From Methylocystaceae bacterium (lineage in GTDB: Bacteria; Pseudomonadota; Alphaproteobacteria; Rhizobiales; Beijerinckiaceae): a stretch of DNA of 11,904 nucleotides. Where the stretch lies: the NCBI GenBank assembly GCA_003152255.1, contig PLZT01000484.1, positions 1-11,904 on the forward strand. Reading direction: 5' to 3'. The notes under the pieces were generated by a model. The model saw only the letters and a list, made by a program, of their open reading frames with translations. It ran no database searches and was not told the DNA's origin. A program made the position numbers and the translations under genes. Shown here in pieces: positions 9,678 to 11,904 of the stretch; the stretch's first letter is position 1; each line of letters starts with the position of its first letter.

Positions 9678-11904
9678 CGGGCGACCTCCTTCACGATAGA
9701 CCACGCCTCGCGAACGCTCTTTCCCTTGACCTTGGATGGACCTGCGACTGGAACAAGCCAGCCGTGATCCACCAGCACGGCCACCGCCGCGCGCGCCGTG
9801 GCGGCGTCACGGACCATCTTCGGTCCGTTCTGGTAAATCTCCGCAAGTCCAATATGCGGGGCGTCGTGCTGGAGAAGCCACTTTCGTAACGCCTCGGCGC
9901 GGCGTAGTTCGGGACTCGCATAACCCGCCTCGAACAGTCGCAGCGCCTCCCGCGTGTAATATTCGGCGAGGCGAATGGCGCGCCCGAACGTCTCCAGGTC
10001 GATGTGCCGAGCTTCGATATTGTCCACCAACATGAGGACAGCTGCGATGCGCGCGGCGTGTTCCGGCAACTTGTTGGAGAAGCCCCGGATCGACTCAAGG
10101 GGCTGCCCTGGCGCAAGCAAGCCCTCCACATGGTCCGCGTATTCACGCCACGCCTTTGCCGCGTCAGGCGCGAAGCACAGCACGCGCGGCTCAAGTTCAT
10201 TCCTCGAATCGAGAGCCAGTGTCGGCTGGCGTTCGAGAATTGACAGGATGCGCGCGTGATAGCGGCTAATGGCCGCGCTCGACGCAGGATCAGGTTCACG
10301 CTGAAACCTCGTTCCTGCCGTCGAAGATGGTGCCGAGACAAGCACGCGACTGAGAAAGCCCTGGTCGAGCAATACCGGATCGGTAAGCATCTGCGCCGCT
10401 GCCTCAGGCTGCGCCATCAAATGCAGAGCCACCCGCTTACCACCGATGATGCTTGAGCCGTCAAGCGCCCGCACACGCTTGATTAGGGAGCCATCCCATA
10501 TACCGGATAGGCCGGCAATCGTGCGGAGCTTTGCGTCAGGCGACATGCCGTGGCCGCCGATAAAAGAACCTCCCTCGTCGCTGAAAATCCCCATAGCGGG
10601 CTGGCCGCCAGCAAGGAGTTTGCATATGCCTTCGAACGTAGGCTCGCCACAAGTGAGCATCGGTTCGAGCGGCTTGGGCGGTTCGTCGCCAACGGCGTCG
10701 AGTTTGGATTTGGTAGCGAAGCGATCGTCCTTGCCTTCCAAAGCTTTTTTGCGGGCCGCGTCGAAGGCGGCTTTCAGCTTGAGATATTCCGGCACATCGG
10801 CGGCATATGCTTCTCGCAGCGCCTTTTCGCGCTTCCTGACTGGATACAGGGCCTCCCCGTCAGCTGCGCTCTTGCGTTCGCCGCTGGCCGCGACGGAGAC
10901 CATAAAGAGGCTGGTGGGCTTCACATGGCCTGTCGCCGGGATTTCAACGTCCGCGTGAGCCTGAACCGCGAGACTTGCAGCCGCCAACACGCTTTGCGCC
11001 GCCAAAGTATCCGGGCATTGGATGCGGTCAACAATCGCCTTCGCAGCCGACGCCAGAATGGATCCGAGTGCATCGACCGGATACGAAGACGCCTGGGCCA
11101 ACTCCCTGAACAGCGGGCGAGGGGCTTCTGCGGCTCCCATGACTTTGGCCTGCGACCCACCCTCCTTGGGCCGCGAACTATTACCGTATTTCTCGATCAG
11201 CACATTCGCAATCTTATGGCCTTCCGCTAGGTCAGCGTCGTCGTTCGCGAAGGGACGATCCTCCAGTGGCGGACGCGGTTCGTCCTTGCCCTTCCTCATG
11301 CCGCTTGCGAACGTCGCATCGAACGACGCCTGTCCGTCGTCGGCAAGCAAGCCGTTGGCTTCACATGCCGACCGTAGCGCGGAGTGAACCTCGCCTTCGG
11401 TTATCCAGCCGGGAGTCACCATAGTCCCCAGGGTGAATGCGACGTTATTGAGTAGGTTGTTGCGGCCACCCTTGCCATGAGTCGCCAGTTTTGCGGCGTC
11501 CTCAGCCAGCGCCTTTGCGGCGCAACCATGCTCGCGCGAGCCTATACCCCCACCTTTGGGAAGCGGCGCAGCCTGTGGGCGCTCCGTGACCGGCGCAGCG
11601 ACGCGCTCCGGCCTCACCCGAATCAGCGCCGCTATTTTCTCAGGAAGCACGGGGATTGTGCCCGCCTTGAACGCCGTCGCCAAATCAGGCGATCCAGGCC
11701 TAGCTGCCCACATCGCGCCGTCCGCGCGCGTTGAACCGGGCGCGACGATGTATCCGCCCTGGCCGCGAACATCGATCCCCTTCGGGAGTGCGCCCGACGA
11801 ATTACCGAACGTTTCACCCTCTGGTTGGCGGAAGATCAGATGTATCCCGTTGCCGGCGGTCTCGACGACGGGACAGCGCAGCCCTCTGTGCCAACGATGT
11901 TGAG
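9674..11904 (-). CDS. Prim-Pol / DUF3987 replication protein (primase-helicase type), 5' partial
   Basis: The frame is open to the window edge, so the start lies outside; about 742 residues are visible. The first 60 are the end of a bifunctional primase/polymerase (Prim-Pol, PF09250-like) domain: ETAGNGIHLIFRQPEG, then GNSSGALPKGIDVRGQGGYI and VAPGS. A linker and a helical middle part follow. A DUF3987 domain runs from about residue 260, with the P-loop-like SGERKSA near 340, an acidic SDEGGSFIGGHGM near 440, LSGIWDGSLIKRVRALDG and HLMAQPEAAAQMLTDPVLLD, then QGFLSRVLVSAPSS. The C-terminus (DAPHIGLAEIYQNGPKMVRD...) looks like a winged helix that may bind DNA. Such fusions serve as replication initiator, primase and probably helicase of phages, satellites and integrative elements. 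It is the first gene of a unit with two small genes coupled by ATGA overlaps. A start at 11713 would cut the Prim-Pol domain and is rejected. Confidence 0.88.
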   Translation of the reverse strand, partial: QHRWHRGLRCPVVETAGNGIHLIFRQPEGETFGNSSGALPKGIDVRGQGGYIVAPGSTRADGAMWAARPGSPDLATAFKAGTIPVLPEKIAALIRVRPERVAAPVTERPQAAPLPKGGGIGSREHGCAAKALAEDAAKLATHGKGGRNNLLNNVAFTLGTMVTPGWITEGEVHSALRSACEANGLLADDGQASFDATFASGMRKGKDEPRPPLEDRPFANDDADLAEGHKIANVLIEKYGNSSRPKEGGSQAKVMGAAEAPRPLFRELAQASSYPVDALGSILASAAKAIVDRIQCPDTLAAQSVLAAASLAVQAHADVEIPATGHVKPTSLFMVSVAASGERKSAADGEALYPVRKREKALREAYAADVPEYLKLKAAFDAARKKALEGKDDRFATKSKLDAVGDEPPKPLEPMLTCGEPTFEGICKLLAGGQPAMGIFSDEGGSFIGGHGMSPDAKLRTIAGLSGIWDGSLIKRVRALDGSSIIGGKRVALHLMAQPEAAAQMLTDPVLLDQGFLSRVLVSAPSSTAGTRFQREPDPASSAAISRYHARILSILERQPTLALDSRNELEPRVLCFAPDAAKAWREYADHVEGLLAPGQPLESIRGFSNKLPEHAARIAAVLMLVDNIEARHIDLETFGRAIRLAEYYTREALRLFEAGYASPELRRAEALRKWLLQHDAPHIGLAEIYQNGPKMVRDAATARAAVAVLVDHGWLVPVAGPSKVKGKSVREAWSIVKEVAR

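Noticed and set aside
10550..11230. Plus-strand open frame of 226 codons opposite the replication gene
   Set aside because: The minus strand carries clear DUF3987 motifs over the whole stretch; the plus frame has no motif.

Overview
The window is GC-rich DNA from an alphaproteobacterium, most likely a member of the Hyphomicrobiales (rhizobia or methylotroph relatives). This placement is an inference from family resemblance: the 'EVGPGGVRVDPG' secreted protein, the small DxI-DW proteins, the ParB-like remnants and the proteins with repeated 'LATLATLA' words are all types I associate with that order. No rRNA, tRNA or CRISPR array was seen.

The window has two unlike parts. Positions 1 to about 3.98 kb hold small accessory genes on both strands: a cytosolic 'DW' protein, a two-TM protein, a 70-aa protein, an 81-aa protein, a secreted four-Cys protein and a membrane-anchored protein. 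Between them lie broken pieces of mobile-element genes: a helical replication/partition-associated protein, the 3' half of a ParB-like gene, the HTH tail of a serine recombinase and perhaps the tail of a Sel1-repeat gene. It looks like the worn remains of one or more older mobile elements.

From about 4.09 kb to the right end every gene is on the minus strand, and the block reads as one phage-like element. In transcription order it has a Prim-Pol/DUF3987 replication protein (5' end beyond the window), two small paralogous 'LATLATLA' proteins joined to it and to each other by ATGA stop/start overlaps, an AT-rich control gap (8715-8850), an AlpA-like winged helix-turn-helix protein, a 59-aa protein, a 579-aa virion-like protein, a terminase small subunit with a TTG start, a P-loop ATPase with a damaged Walker B, and a scaffold-like protein. 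A 52-bp near-palindrome (3982-4033) closes the block.

The notable point is what is absent. There is a small terminase, a scaffold-like protein and an internal-virion-like protein, but no large terminase, portal, major capsid or tail gene, and the position after the small terminase is taken by an unusual ATPase. A self-replicating element that carries packaging-specificity and capsid-assembly genes without capsid and TerL genes would fit a phage satellite, although a prophage deleted at this end explains the same data. The genes upstream of 11904 would decide between these.
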